From Caldichromatium japonicum (lineage in GTDB: Bacteria > Pseudomonadota > Gammaproteobacteria > Chromatiales > Chromatiaceae): a stretch of DNA of 64,000 nucleotides. Shown piece after piece: positions 1 through 8,771 of this stretch (within the stretch, counting starts at the first letter, position 1; every line of letters starts with the position of its first letter). The notes beneath the pieces are model-generated. The model did no database searches. It was not told the origin of the DNA and saw nothing but the letters and a program-made list of their open reading frames with translations. A program made the position numbers and the translations under genes. Location: contig NZ_CP048029.1 of the NCBI RefSeq assembly GCF_011290485.1, positions 2,180,501-2,244,500 of the forward strand, given 5' to 3'.

Positions 1-550
1 CTATGACATGGTCGTAGGCGCACGGCAAAGGGGCTCACAGGCCAACTGGGGGCGGGGGCTGGCCAACACCTTTTACAACGCCTTTGCCAGCCTGATGACG
101 GGCCACCGCATCCAGGACCTCACCTCCGGCTTTCGCGCCGTGCGCACCCAGCGTTTTCGACAGTTTTTATATCTCTTGCCAAACGGTTTTTCTTACCCGT
201 CCACCATCACCATGGCCTTTTTCCGGTCGGGTTATCCAGTGGCCTATGTGCCGATCCATGCCGGCCGACGCCAGGGCCGAGCCAGTCACATCAATCCCTT
301 GCGCGACGGCGTGCGCTTCTTATTGATCCTCATGAAGGTCGCCACCCTTTATTCACCACTTAAGGTGTTCTTTCCAGTGAGCGCCCTGCTCTTTGTCACT
401 GGCCTTGGCTATTACCTCTACACCTTCGCGACTATGCACAAGTTCACCAATATGAGTCTCTTATTGTTCACGGCAGCCCTGGTTGTCTTTATGATGGGTC
501 TGGTCTCAGAGCAGATCACCGCCCTCTCTTACCGCGAGGGGGATCGTTAG
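1..550 (+). CDS. Family 2 glycosyltransferase, C-terminal part (5' end outside window)
   Basis: The reading frame is open at the left edge. It begins with YDMVVGAR, a motif found inside the GT-A catalytic domain of DPM1-like family 2 glycosyltransferases, so the nucleotide-sugar binding part is missing. The stretch TSGFRAVR follows the catalytic core. The last 70 or so residues form two hydrophobic segments, around VFFPVSALLFVTGLGYYLY and MSLLLFTAALVVFMMG. This fits an enzyme that loads a sugar onto undecaprenyl or dolichyl phosphate at the inner membrane. The exact sugar cannot be told. It is followed by phoU with a 256-bp gap. Confidence 0.8.
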   Translation, partial: YDMVVGARQRGSQANWGRGLANTFYNAFASLMTGHRIQDLTSGFRAVRTQRFRQFLYLLPNGFSYPSTITMAFFRSGYPVAYVPIHAGRRQGRASHINPLRDGVRFLLILMKVATLYSPLKVFFPVSALLFVTGLGYYLYTFATMHKFTNMSLLLFTAALVVFMMGLVSEQITALSYREGDR

Positions 551-580
551 GGGCGCGATCGCCAGTTCTTGGCGTCGCCC
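551..580 (+). terminator. Imperfect GC-rich hairpin after the glycosyltransferase
   Basis: Directly after the TAG stop, a GGGCG...CGCC arm can pair with GGCG...CGCCC across a short AT-richer loop, with bulges. There is no clear T-run, so this may be a weak terminator or only a stabilising 3' hairpin. Nothing else is recognised in the rest of the 256-bp gap, apart from a good SD (GAGGAAGG) just before phoU. Confidence 0.3.
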
Positions 581-806
581 GATGATCGCTCGCCGGCTTT
601 AGGGCGGGCTGGAGACCGGTCGCGGTCAGCCCTGGCTGATCAATGACTTGGGGCATCTATGGTCATGGGCCAATCTGAGCTATGTTTAAACCACGGCAAT
701 GCCTATCTCTATGAGAAAGGCACCTTGAGACCGATCCCAGACGCAGCGGGCGTGCGGGAGCCCAGTCACGACTCCAAACCTCTTCAATCCCCCAGAGGAA
801 GGACCG

Positions 807-1472
807 ATGTCGCATGTCATCACCCTGGTGCAGAAAAAACGCTCGCAACTGCAAGAGCGGATCTCTGAGCTTGGCGCCCAGGTCATTGCCGCCCTGCATC
901 AATCGGTCGAATGTCTGCGTACCCAAGATCAAGCCTTGGCCCAGCAGATCAGCGCGGGCAATCGGCTCATCAATCACCAGCGCCGGTTGTTGGAACAGGA
1001 ATGTCTGGTGGCCCTGGCCGCCTTCAAACCCGCCGGCGAGGATCTGCGGACCATCGGCGCCTGCCTGGAGATGGCGTCGGAGCTGGAGCGGATCGGCGAC
1101 TACGCCGCCGATATAGCCCGTATCATTGCACGCGATGTCAAGATGCCCTTACCCGAGGGAGCGGTGGCCGCGATCATCGCTCTGGCCAATAAATCGATCG
1201 CCATGCTCGAGCAGACCCTGGCCGGTTTTCTCTCCCATGCCGATGAGTCGAGTCTGCGTGCCGCGGTTGCTAATGAGCCTCAGGTCGATCGCGACGAGGA
1301 TACCTTGACCGCTCAGATCCTGGAATGGATGCGCACAGAGCCCGAGTTTGTCGAGCATGGGACTTATCTCCTGTGGATCGCGCACAACTATGAGCGCGCC
1401 GCTGATCGCGCGACCAATATCGCCGAACGCGCCGTCTTTGCGGTCGCCGGCCATACGCCCGATCTGGATTGA
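807..1472 (+). CDS. phoU: PhoU-like phosphate signalling protein
   Basis: The 221-residue all-helical protein resembles PhoU, the cytoplasmic negative modulator that couples the Pst phosphate transporter to the PhoR/PhoB system. Two PhoU repeats are visible. The first contains LEMASELERIGDYAADIARI (about residues 92-111). The second contains IAHNYERAADRATNIAERAV near the C-terminus. E/D-rich helices of this type (ERxGD, ERxxDRATNIAE) bind metal clusters in the family. The ATG has a strong SD (GAGGAAGGACCG). No pst, phoB or phoR genes are in the window, so this copy is detached from the usual pst operon. It lies 86 bp upstream of recB. Confidence 0.9.
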   Translation: MSHVITLVQKKRSQLQERISELGAQVIAALHQSVECLRTQDQALAQQISAGNRLINHQRRLLEQECLVALAAFKPAGEDLRTIGACLEMASELERIGDYAADIARIIARDVKMPLPEGAVAAIIALANKSIAMLEQTLAGFLSHADESSLRAAVANEPQVDRDEDTLTAQILEWMRTEPEFVEHGTYLLWIAHNYERAADRATNIAERAVFAVAGHTPDLD

Positions 1473-1558
1473 CAGGCGGCGCCTGTGGTCCAGGTGCCCA
1501 ACCGACTGACATCTCTGGGTACACCCCAGGCCATCTTTCCGATCGCTCACCCCGGGAT

Positions 1559-4500
1559 ATGTCCTGCGAGCCTGACTCGATCCAAGTCCTCGATCCTTTG
1601 CGCCTGCCACTGCATGGTTCGCGTCTGATCGAGGCGAGCGCCGGCACTGGCAAGACCTTCACCCTGGCCCTGCTCTATCTGCGCCTGATCCTGGGTCACG
1701 GTGGGGATGCTGCCTTCGCCCGTCCGCTGATGCCGCCTGAGATCCTGGTGGTGACCTTCACCAAGGCCGCCACCGAAGAGTTGCGCGCACGCATCCGTGC
1801 CCGGCTCATCGAGATGGCCGCGCTCCTGCGTGCCGAGACGGCAGAGGACCAGGCCGATCCCCTATTGCTTGCCTTGCGCGACGCAATCCCAGCCGCCGAG
1901 CATCCCCATTGGGCGCAGCGTCTGCTGTTGGCCGCCGACTGGATGGACGAGGCGGCGATCCTGACCATCCATGCCTGGTGTTACCGGATGTTGCGCGAAC
2001 ATGCCTTCGCCGCCGACGCTCCGCTGGCCCCACAGTTGGCAAACGAGGCACGGGCGCTCGAACAGCAAGCCGCCGAGGATTATTGGCGGATCTTTGTCCT
2101 GGGTCTCGCTGCCGATCATCTGCGTATCCTGCTTGCACACTGGGAACATCCGAGCGCACTGGCGGAGCGGGTCAGGCCGCTGTTGCCTCTGATTGAGGAT
2201 CTACCGCCGGCGCCCGCTGCATCGCCGGCAGAGATCCTGGGACCTTGGCTGGAAAAACGGCGTGCATGCCTGGAGCAGATCAAACAGGACTGGCGCTCCC
2301 AGGGTCACATCCAGGCGCTCGCTGAGCTCTTCACCCAGGCGCAACAGACCAAGGCATTCAACCAACAGCGTCTCAACCGCAGTCACCGCGACCAGGTCCT
2401 GGACGGGCTTGCGGCATGGCTGAATGACCCCGCGCAAGAAAGCCCCGCGATCCTCCGCAACAAGTCCTGGCGACGGATGTCGTCCTTAGGGGTGGCCGAG
2501 ATCTGGAACGATCCGTCTAAGGCGCCAGTCGATCACCCTGCCTGTCGAGCCCTGGCGGATCTCGAGGCGCAGCTTGAAGGCCTGCCGCCTGCCCCCTTTC
2601 CCGAGCTGCTCGCCCATGCCGTCCACTGGATCTGGGCACGGATCGAACAGGACAAGCAGCGCCTCGGCTTTCTGACCCAGCAGGACCTCCTGGTACGGCT
2701 GGCGGGGGCGCTCCAGGGTCCAACGGGCCGCCAATTGGCAGCGCTGATCCGCCGCCAGTTCCCCGCGGTCATGGTCGATGAATTTCAGGACACCGACCCG
2801 CTGCAATACCGCATCCTGGATGCGATCTATGACATCCGCGCCAATGATCCTCACACCTGCCTGCTCATGGTTGGCGATCCAAAGCAGGCGATCTACGGCT
2901 TTCGCGGCGCTGACATCCATGCCTATCTGAGTGCGCGGACTGCCACCTGCGGTCGTCATGCCAGCTTGGATGTCAATTACCGCTCGGCGCCTGGCCTGAT
3001 CGAGGCGGTCAATGCCCTTTTCGCCCTGGGTGAAGGGCGCGAACAAGGCCCCTTTTTCTTGCGCGACGCCATCCCCTTTCAGCCGGCACGCCCTGGCACA
3101 GACCCCGGACGTCTCCTAAAGATCCAGGGTCAGGTCTGCCCGCCTTTGTCGGCCTGGATCATTGACTCAGACGGGCAAGATCCGGTCACCAAGGAGGACT
3201 ATCGGGCGCGCAGCGCCGAGATGACCGCACGCCAGATCGTCACCCTTTTGCGACTCGGACACAGGGGACAGGCAATCCTGCCCGACGAACAAGACGGCTG
3301 GCGGCCAATCAAGGCCGGGGACCTGGCGGTCTTGATCAACAGCGGAAGTGAGGCTGAGACGATCCGCCAAGCGCTGCGGCGCTTGGGCATCCCTAGCGTC
3401 TATCTCTCTGAACGCAAAAGCGTCTTTTCGACCTGGGTGGCTACCGAGTTGCTCAGCGTCTTGCGCGCCATCGCTGACCCATTCGACGACGGTCTGATGC
3501 GCCAGGCCCTGGCGACCCGACTGCTCGGACGCTCGCTGGCCGAACTGGACCGGCTCAACAACGATGAGCCTTATTGGGAGGCCGAGGGCGAACGGCTGCG
3601 CGCCCTTCAAATCCGCTGGCGGAAGCAGGGAGTGCTGCCCATGCTCTATCGGTTGGTTGTCGAGTTTGGGATCGCCGCGCGTCTGCTCGGTACCCCGACT
3701 GGCGAGCGCGACCTGACTGATCTCTTGCACCTGGGAGAACTGTTGCAAACAGCCAGCATCGAGCTCGACGGTGAACAGGCCCTGCTGCGCTTTTTGGATG
3801 AGGCCATCGGCACCAGCGACAAAGAGGACACCCTCGACGCCTCTCAATTGCGCCTGGAAAGCGATGACCACGAGCACCTGGTGCGGATCGTCACGATCCA
3901 CAAGTCAAAGGGTCTGCAATATCCCCTGGTCTTTTTGCCCTTTGTCGCCCACTGCCGCCCGATCACCAACCCCAAGCCGCCGGTCATCACCCATGGCCCC
4001 GATCATCGGCGTCGCGTCCAGCTCCTGATCGGGGATGAGACCCGCGATCAGCTTGAACGCGAACGCCTAGGCGAGGATCTGCGCAAGCTCTATGTCGCCC
4101 TGACCCGAGCCCAGTATGCGATTTGGGTTGGCATCGGGATGACCCGAACCCTCCAGCAATCAGCGATCGGCTATCTCTTGGGTGCATCCACTGAGGCCAC
4201 GGGCGACGCCCTGCGTCAGACCCTGGCCCACCTGCCAGGCGTAGCCCTGGTTGAGGCAAAGCTACCCACATCCGGGGATGAAACCCTGGGCCTGGAATGC
4301 GGCGAGACACCGCCCAGCTCGCTTGCACCCGCCCGCAAGATCAGGCACTGGCGCTGGCATCCCTGGTGGATCAGCAGCTATTCGGCCTTGCTTGCCCACC
4401 CATGGGCCGATGGTGTCGAAGACCTCAGCGGCGCAGACATCGTCCAAACCGACCGCTGTGCGGGGGATGGTTTGCACCAGCTGGCGAGCCCGTCCGCCTC

Positions 4501-5440
4501 CGTGCTCTGGGCGCCAGAGACCGCTGGTGAGGAGGTCGCCCGCGAGGAGAGCGCTGAGGCGCTGGCCGGTTTGCTGAGCGCTGAAGCCGAGCCCAGCCTC
4601 TCGCTCCCAAAGACACCATGGCCTGACCGCGGCATGGGGCCAAGACGCACCGATTCGCCGGTGGCCATAGGTTGCAATCGCCCTTCCTCCCTGCATGACT
4701 TTCCGCGCGGCGGGCGTTACGGCACCTTCCTCCATGGTCTGTTGGAATGGACGGCGACCCAGGGTTTTGCATCTGCCCGCACTGAGAGCCAGATGCGCCT
4801 TGCGCTCATCGCCCGGCGCTGTGCCTACCGCCGGCTCAACGACTGGGCCGACAGACTCGATCACTGGCTCTGCGAACTGCTCGACCGGCAATGGCGTCTG
4901 GAGGCACTCGACGCCCCCCCTTTGTGTCTGTTGGACCTTTCCCCTGGCCGGTATCAAATGGAACTCGAATTTTGGTTGGAGACGCGCGCCTGCAACGCCC
5001 AGACGATCGATCGCTGGATCAGCCGCCATATCCTCCCTGGACAACCGCGCCCGCCATTGAACAGTGTCCTGCTCAACGGCATGCTCAAAGGTTTCATCGA
5101 CCTCGCCTTCGAGCATGCAGGGCGCTATTACGTACTCGATTGGAAATCGAACTGGCTCGGGCCGGACGACAGCGCCTATACCCAGAAGGCGATGCGTGCT
5201 GCCATCATCGCACACCGCTATGACCTGCAAGCGGTGCTCTATCTGCTCGCCTTGCACCGCCAGTTACGCGCGCGTCTACCGGATTATGACTATGACCGGC
5301 ATCTCGGCGGTGCGCTCTATGTCTTTTTGCGCGGCAGCGAGTCTCCGACACAGGGGCTGTTCATAGCGCGCCCGCCCCGTGCCTTGATCGAGGTGCTGGA
5401 CCTGATAGTGGCAGGGGAGCTGGCCGATGGATACACCTGA
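1559..5440 (+). CDS. recB: Exodeoxyribonuclease V beta subunit (RecB helicase-nuclease)
   Basis: RecB is the 3'-5' helicase and nuclease of RecBCD, which processes double-strand DNA ends for RecA. The 1,293-residue protein opens with PLHGSRLIEASAGTGKTF (Walker A, about residues 25-33). The UvrD-type Walker B DEFQDTD follows near 405, with GDPKQAIYGFRGAD just after it. The helicase part ends with VALTRAQ. The C-terminal nuclease carries GFIDL and YYVLDWKSN (about 1190-1198), the metal-binding D-x-K motif. The frame stays open upstream to a TTG at 1469, but the ATG at 1559 gives the usual family N-terminus. It overlaps recD by 14 bp, which implies translational coupling. recC is not next to it. 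Confidence 0.95.
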   Translation: MSCEPDSIQVLDPLRLPLHGSRLIEASAGTGKTFTLALLYLRLILGHGGDAAFARPLMPPEILVVTFTKAATEELRARIRARLIEMAALLRAETAEDQADPLLLALRDAIPAAEHPHWAQRLLLAADWMDEAAILTIHAWCYRMLREHAFAADAPLAPQLANEARALEQQAAEDYWRIFVLGLAADHLRILLAHWEHPSALAERVRPLLPLIEDLPPAPAASPAEILGPWLEKRRACLEQIKQDWRSQGHIQALAELFTQAQQTKAFNQQRLNRSHRDQVLDGLAAWLNDPAQESPAILRNKSWRRMSSLGVAEIWNDPSKAPVDHPACRALADLEAQLEGLPPAPFPELLAHAVHWIWARIEQDKQRLGFLTQQDLLVRLAGALQGPTGRQLAALIRRQFPAVMVDEFQDTDPLQYRILDAIYDIRANDPHTCLLMVGDPKQAIYGFRGADIHAYLSARTATCGRHASLDVNYRSAPGLIEAVNALFALGEGREQGPFFLRDAIPFQPARPGTDPGRLLKIQGQVCPPLSAWIIDSDGQDPVTKEDYRARSAEMTARQIVTLLRLGHRGQAILPDEQDGWRPIKAGDLAVLINSGSEAETIRQALRRLGIPSVYLSERKSVFSTWVATELLSVLRAIADPFDDGLMRQALATRLLGRSLAELDRLNNDEPYWEAEGERLRALQIRWRKQGVLPMLYRLVVEFGIAARLLGTPTGERDLTDLLHLGELLQTASIELDGEQALLRFLDEAIGTSDKEDTLDASQLRLESDDHEHLVRIVTIHKSKGLQYPLVFLPFVAHCRPITNPKPPVITHGPDHRRRVQLLIGDETRDQLERERLGEDLRKLYVALTRAQYAIWVGIGMTRTLQQSAIGYLLGASTEATGDALRQTLAHLPGVALVEAKLPTSGDETLGLECGETPPSSLAPARKIRHWRWHPWWISSYSALLAHPWADGVEDLSGADIVQTDRCAGDGLHQLASPSASVLWAPETAGEEVAREESAEALAGLLSAEAEPSLSLPKTPWPDRGMGPRRTDSPVAIGCNRPSSLHDFPRGGRYGTFLHGLLEWTATQGFASARTESQMRLALIARRCAYRRLNDWADRLDHWLCELLDRQWRLEALDAPPLCLLDLSPGRYQMELEFWLETRACNAQTIDRWISRHILPGQPRPPLNSVLLNGMLKGFIDLAFEHAGRYYVLDWKSNWLGPDDSAYTQKAMRAAIIAHRYDLQAVLYLLALHRQLRARLPDYDYDRHLGGALYVFLRGSESPTQGLFIARPPRALIEVLDLIVAGELADGYT

Positions 5441-7640
5441 ACTCCTAGCCTCGCTTGCAGACTGGGTGGGGACGGGCGGATTGCGTCCACTCGATCTCGC
5501 CTTCACCCAATTCATCCATCAACGCACACCTGAACAGGATCCACTGGTCCTTTTAGCCATTGCCTTGACCTGTGAGCGCAGCGGACGCGGCCATGTCTGT
5601 CTCGACCTATGGGGTGTTGTGCGCGCGTTCGCTGCCGAGGACCAGGCCGCTGCTCCGGATAGCGATTGGATCCCTGCCCCCCCCGCGCTCAGGGCGCTGA
5701 TGGTACGCTTCTCCCCCCAGGAATGGGCCGAACGCTTAGCCGCAAGTGCCGCGGTCGAGGATCTTCGCCAGCACCGGCCCTCCCCTTCCTGCCTACTTGA
5801 GCCGCAGGCCGAGGGTGAGGCCAGACCCCTGGTCCTCGGCGGCATCCCCGAACGCCCCTTGCTCTACCTACGCCGTTATTGGCTCTACGAACAGCAGGTC
5901 CTCAGGGGTATCCAGGCGCGACTAGAGCAGCCTGCAGACACGCTGCTCGACGCCGAACTTTTGCGCGATTGGCTCGCCCAGCTCTTCGCCGATGATCCGC
6001 CCGATGCCCCACCTTGGCAGCGGATCGCCTGTGCCCTGGCGGCGCGCGCCCATTTCGCGGTGATCACGGGCGGGCCCGGGACCGGTAAGACAACGACAGT
6101 AGCCCGTTTGCTGGCATTGCTCCAGGGACTTGCCCTCGGCTGCGGTTGCCTACCTTTGTCTATCCGCCTCGCGGCCCCGACCGGCAAGGCCGCAGCACGG
6201 CTCAATGAGGCCCTGGCCACCTCGGTGTCTCGCCTGCCCTATGATCGGTTGCCGCTGGGCGAGGCGCTGCGCGCGGCGATACCGATCGAGGCCCAGACCC
6301 TGCACCGTCTGCTCGGGGCGCGTCCGGATTCAGGCCGCTTGCGCTATGACCGCCGCCGCCCCCTGCCTGCGGATGTCGTGGTGGTCGATGAGGCATCCAT
6401 GATCGATGTCGAGCGGATGGCCGCACTCCTGGAGGCACTGCGCCCGCAGGCGCGTCTGTTCCTCATCGGCGACAAGGATCAATTGGCCTCGGTCGAGGCG
6501 GGAGCGGTGCTTGGGGGTCTTTGTCAACGCGCCCAAGCGGGCCATTACACCCCGCAGACTGCCGCCTGGATAGAACGGGTCACCGGCGCGCGCCTGCCAG
6601 GCCATCTGATCGATCCCCAAGGCCGCCCTCTGGATCAGGCGATCGCTGTGTTGCGTTCGAGCTTTCGCTTCAGCGCCCAGGGCGGGATCGGGGCGCTGGC
6701 CCGCCTGGTCAAGCTCGGCGAATCCCAGGGGGAAACGCCAGAGAGGTCCAGCGCAGGCGCCAAAGACCGGGCATCCGATCCATTGCCTGCGCTCGAGCAC
6801 CTATTCCAGGCAGCACAGACCGCTCCGCAGGACAGCGGGTCGATCCGGCGGATCCTGTTGCGCAATGAAAGGGACCCGCAGCTCGATGCATTGCTGCGGG
6901 CAGGTTATTGGCAGGGACTAGGCCCAGACCCATCGGCAGGCACGCCCAGCGGCTATCTCGCCGTGCTCCAAGGATTGCGCCCCGCGGACAACGCCGAGCC
7001 CGCTGCCTTCGACCACTGGGCACGCGCAGTGCTCAAGGCACATAGCGCCTTCCAATTGCTCACCCCTGTACGCCAAGGACCTTGGGGGGTCGAAGGGCTC
7101 AACCGGCGTATCCAGCGTCTGCTGGGTCAAGGGCCAGATGCCCCGCTCGCCGGCGCAGGCGAACGCCTATGGTTTGAAGGCCGCCCGGTCATGGTCACGC
7201 GCAACGACTATGCCCTGGGGCTGATGAATGGGGACATCGGGATCGCTCTGCGGGCGCCCGCTGGACCAAGCAGTGCATCCACTGCATCCAGGATGGGATT
7301 GCGGGTTGCCTTCCTCTCGCCTCAGGGCACAAGTATTCGCTGGATCCCGGCCACCCGCCTGCAAGCGGTCGAGACCGTCTTTGCCATGACGGTGCACAAG
7401 TCACAGGGCTCGGAGTTTACCCATGTCGCCCTGGTCTTGCCGGACGCCGATACCCCAGTCTTGACCTGCGAACTGCTATATACCGGCATCACCCGCGCTC
7501 GATCCTCCCTCACCCTGATCTATTGCGACGAAGCCGTGCTGCGCGCAGCGCTGCACAGACAGATCGAGCGCTTCAGCGGCCTGGCGCTCGCCCTCCATCG
7601 CGGCGAGCAGGGTATGCCATGCGCCCCTTACAGGCTGTAG
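5427..7640 (+). CDS. recD: Exodeoxyribonuclease V alpha subunit (RecD helicase)
   Basis: RecD is the 5'-3' superfamily 1B helicase of RecBCD. The 737-residue protein has Walker A GGPGTGKTTT near residue 214, the Walker B region VVVVDEASMIDV near 318, GDKDQLASVEAG just after it, and the C-terminal motif VHKSQGSEF typical of SF1B helicases. The N-terminal 200 residues match the RecB/RecC-interacting region in position. Length is somewhat above that of E. coli RecD (608 residues), with an insert around residues 430-480. The gene starts inside recB. Its stop codon lies inside an inverted repeat shared with the convergent DUF1810 gene. Confidence 0.95.
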   Translation: MDTPELLASLADWVGTGGLRPLDLAFTQFIHQRTPEQDPLVLLAIALTCERSGRGHVCLDLWGVVRAFAAEDQAAAPDSDWIPAPPALRALMVRFSPQEWAERLAASAAVEDLRQHRPSPSCLLEPQAEGEARPLVLGGIPERPLLYLRRYWLYEQQVLRGIQARLEQPADTLLDAELLRDWLAQLFADDPPDAPPWQRIACALAARAHFAVITGGPGTGKTTTVARLLALLQGLALGCGCLPLSIRLAAPTGKAAARLNEALATSVSRLPYDRLPLGEALRAAIPIEAQTLHRLLGARPDSGRLRYDRRRPLPADVVVVDEASMIDVERMAALLEALRPQARLFLIGDKDQLASVEAGAVLGGLCQRAQAGHYTPQTAAWIERVTGARLPGHLIDPQGRPLDQAIAVLRSSFRFSAQGGIGALARLVKLGESQGETPERSSAGAKDRASDPLPALEHLFQAAQTAPQDSGSIRRILLRNERDPQLDALLRAGYWQGLGPDPSAGTPSGYLAVLQGLRPADNAEPAAFDHWARAVLKAHSAFQLLTPVRQGPWGVEGLNRRIQRLLGQGPDAPLAGAGERLWFEGRPVMVTRNDYALGLMNGDIGIALRAPAGPSSASTASRMGLRVAFLSPQGTSIRWIPATRLQAVETVFAMTVHKSQGSEFTHVALVLPDADTPVLTCELLYTGITRARSSLTLIYCDEAVLRAALHRQIERFSGLALALHRGEQGMPCAPYRL

Positions 7641-7682
7641 GGCGTGCAAAGAAAGGGTATGCAATACGTACCCCTACAGCCT
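7632..7682. terminator. Inverted repeat spanning the stop codons of two convergent genes
   Basis: AGGCTGTAGGG (7632-7642) is repeated as its perfect reverse complement at 7672-7682, 11 bp each. The inner sequence also contains GGGTA...TACCC. The TAG stop of recD and the TAG stop of the DUF1810 gene each lie inside one arm, so one hairpin can close both transcripts. The core resembles dispersed GTAGGG...CCCTAC palindromes common in purple sulfur bacteria. That resemblance is from memory and untested. Confidence 0.55.
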
Positions 7683-8111
7683 CTCCATTCCACACCGCTC
7701 GAGGGTCAGGGGATCGAGCATGCCGACGAAATAGCGCTCGAGCAGACGGTGAAAGACCGATCCCTTGGGCGAGATACAAGCAAAGAGTGTGGCGGATGAG
7801 CGAAGTTTGAGATCATCTGGGCTGCCCAGGATCTCGCGCGCGCCCTTTCCCTCGATGGCCAGCAGGGCCTCGGCGCATGCACGCAGACGCGCCCCGAGCA
7901 GAGGGTGTGCGAGATAGGCGCGCGCCTCGTCGAGATTGCGGATGGTATAGCGGCGCGACATGGGGCTCGTCCCCAGACCGGCAATCTGAGGAAAGATGAA
8001 CCACATCCAATGGCTGCGTTTACAGCCTGCGCGCAGCTCGGCGAGCGCCTGTTCATAGATCGACGCCTGGGCCGCGACGAAGCGCTCGAGGTCATAGGGG
8101 CCGGATGACAT
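7674..8111 (-). CDS. DUF1810 family protein
   Basis: The 145-residue soluble protein has the DUF1810 pattern: LERFVxAQ near the N-terminus, the conserved SHWMWFIFPQIAGLG, a SRRYTI segment and DDLKLRSSATLF. The family is widespread and its biochemical role is unknown to me. The ATG at 8111 overlaps the TGA of the upstream SOUL gene by one base (TGATG), so translation is probably coupled. An in-frame TTG at 8114 is a less likely start. Its 3' end is convergent with recD. Confidence 0.85.
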   Translation of the reverse strand: MSSGPYDLERFVAAQASIYEQALAELRAGCKRSHWMWFIFPQIAGLGTSPMSRRYTIRNLDEARAYLAHPLLGARLRACAEALLAIEGKGAREILGSPDDLKLRSSATLFACISPKGSVFHRLLERYFVGMLDPLTLERCGMERL

Positions 8112-8755
8112 CAAGGCGCCTCGATGGGGACCAGGATCTCATTGCGGCGCAATAGGGGTATGGAAAAGGGCGAGTTATAACGGGCATAGATGGATACACC
8201 CTGGGGCTTGAGCCCATCGCGCGCCATGGCCGCCAATAGCACCTGCTCCTCACGCCGATAGCGCTCCTCGCTCCAGGAGCCTGAATAGCGGCGCGCCGCG
8301 ATCAGACGCGCCGGCTCCTCGCGCAGGATGATTCTGGGGTTGTTGGGGCGCGGCAGATCGGCGAGCTGAAAACGGCTCGGCATGATGAAGCTGATGATAT
8401 AGACCTCGGGACCCGCGGCGGGGCGCTGATTGACCGGCGCAGTCATCTCGATTCGGGCCTGGCCCTGATTGTCGCCGAAGATATAATCGGCAAGGATGTG
8501 AAAGCCTTCCCTACCGACCGCAGCGAATGCACCGCGCACCTCGACCTCGGCGACGCGATAGGGCTCATAGCGGCGCAATTCATAGTCTGCAGTCTGGCGG
8601 ATGACCTGATAACTCGGTTCTTCGCTCGCCATAGCAGAAGCTCCGATGAACGTCAGCAGCAAGGACACCCAGGCCCAAACCCTTGGGCTACCTGTGATGG
8701 TGATCGATCCGCACCTGGGCAAGGGGCTCGAGGATGGCAGGCCAGGGATGTGCAT
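8111..8755 (-). CDS. SOUL family heme-binding-type protein, probably exported
   Basis: The 214-residue protein matches the SOUL/HBP family: YELRRYEPYRVAEVEV, FHILADYIFGDNQG, IEMTAPVNQRP and a YNSPFSIPLLRRNEILVPI C-terminus. Eukaryotic relatives bind heme or porphyrin; the bacterial role is unsettled. Residues 25-42 (VWAWVSLLLTFIGASAMA) form a hydrophobic segment ending in a likely signal peptidase site before SEEP, so the mature protein is probably periplasmic. The ATG at 8755 has GAGGG five bases upstream. A shorter start nearer the hydrophobic segment is possible. It sits 16 bp after the dehydrogenase gene and overlaps the DUF1810 gene. Confidence 0.85.
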   Translation of the reverse strand: MHIPGLPSSSPLPRCGSITITGSPRVWAWVSLLLTFIGASAMASEEPSYQVIRQTADYELRRYEPYRVAEVEVRGAFAAVGREGFHILADYIFGDNQGQARIEMTAPVNQRPAAGPEVYIISFIMPSRFQLADLPRPNNPRIILREEPARLIAARRYSGSWSEERYRREEQVLLAAMARDGLKPQGVSIYARYNSPFSIPLLRRNEILVPIEAP

Positions 8756-8771
8756 TTTGCCCTCTCATCAG

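Noticed and set aside
4262..5257. 331-codon open frame on the minus strand inside recB
   Set aside because: It is antisense to intact recB motifs, has no SD or family motif, and is the sort of frame expected opposite GC-rich coding sequence.
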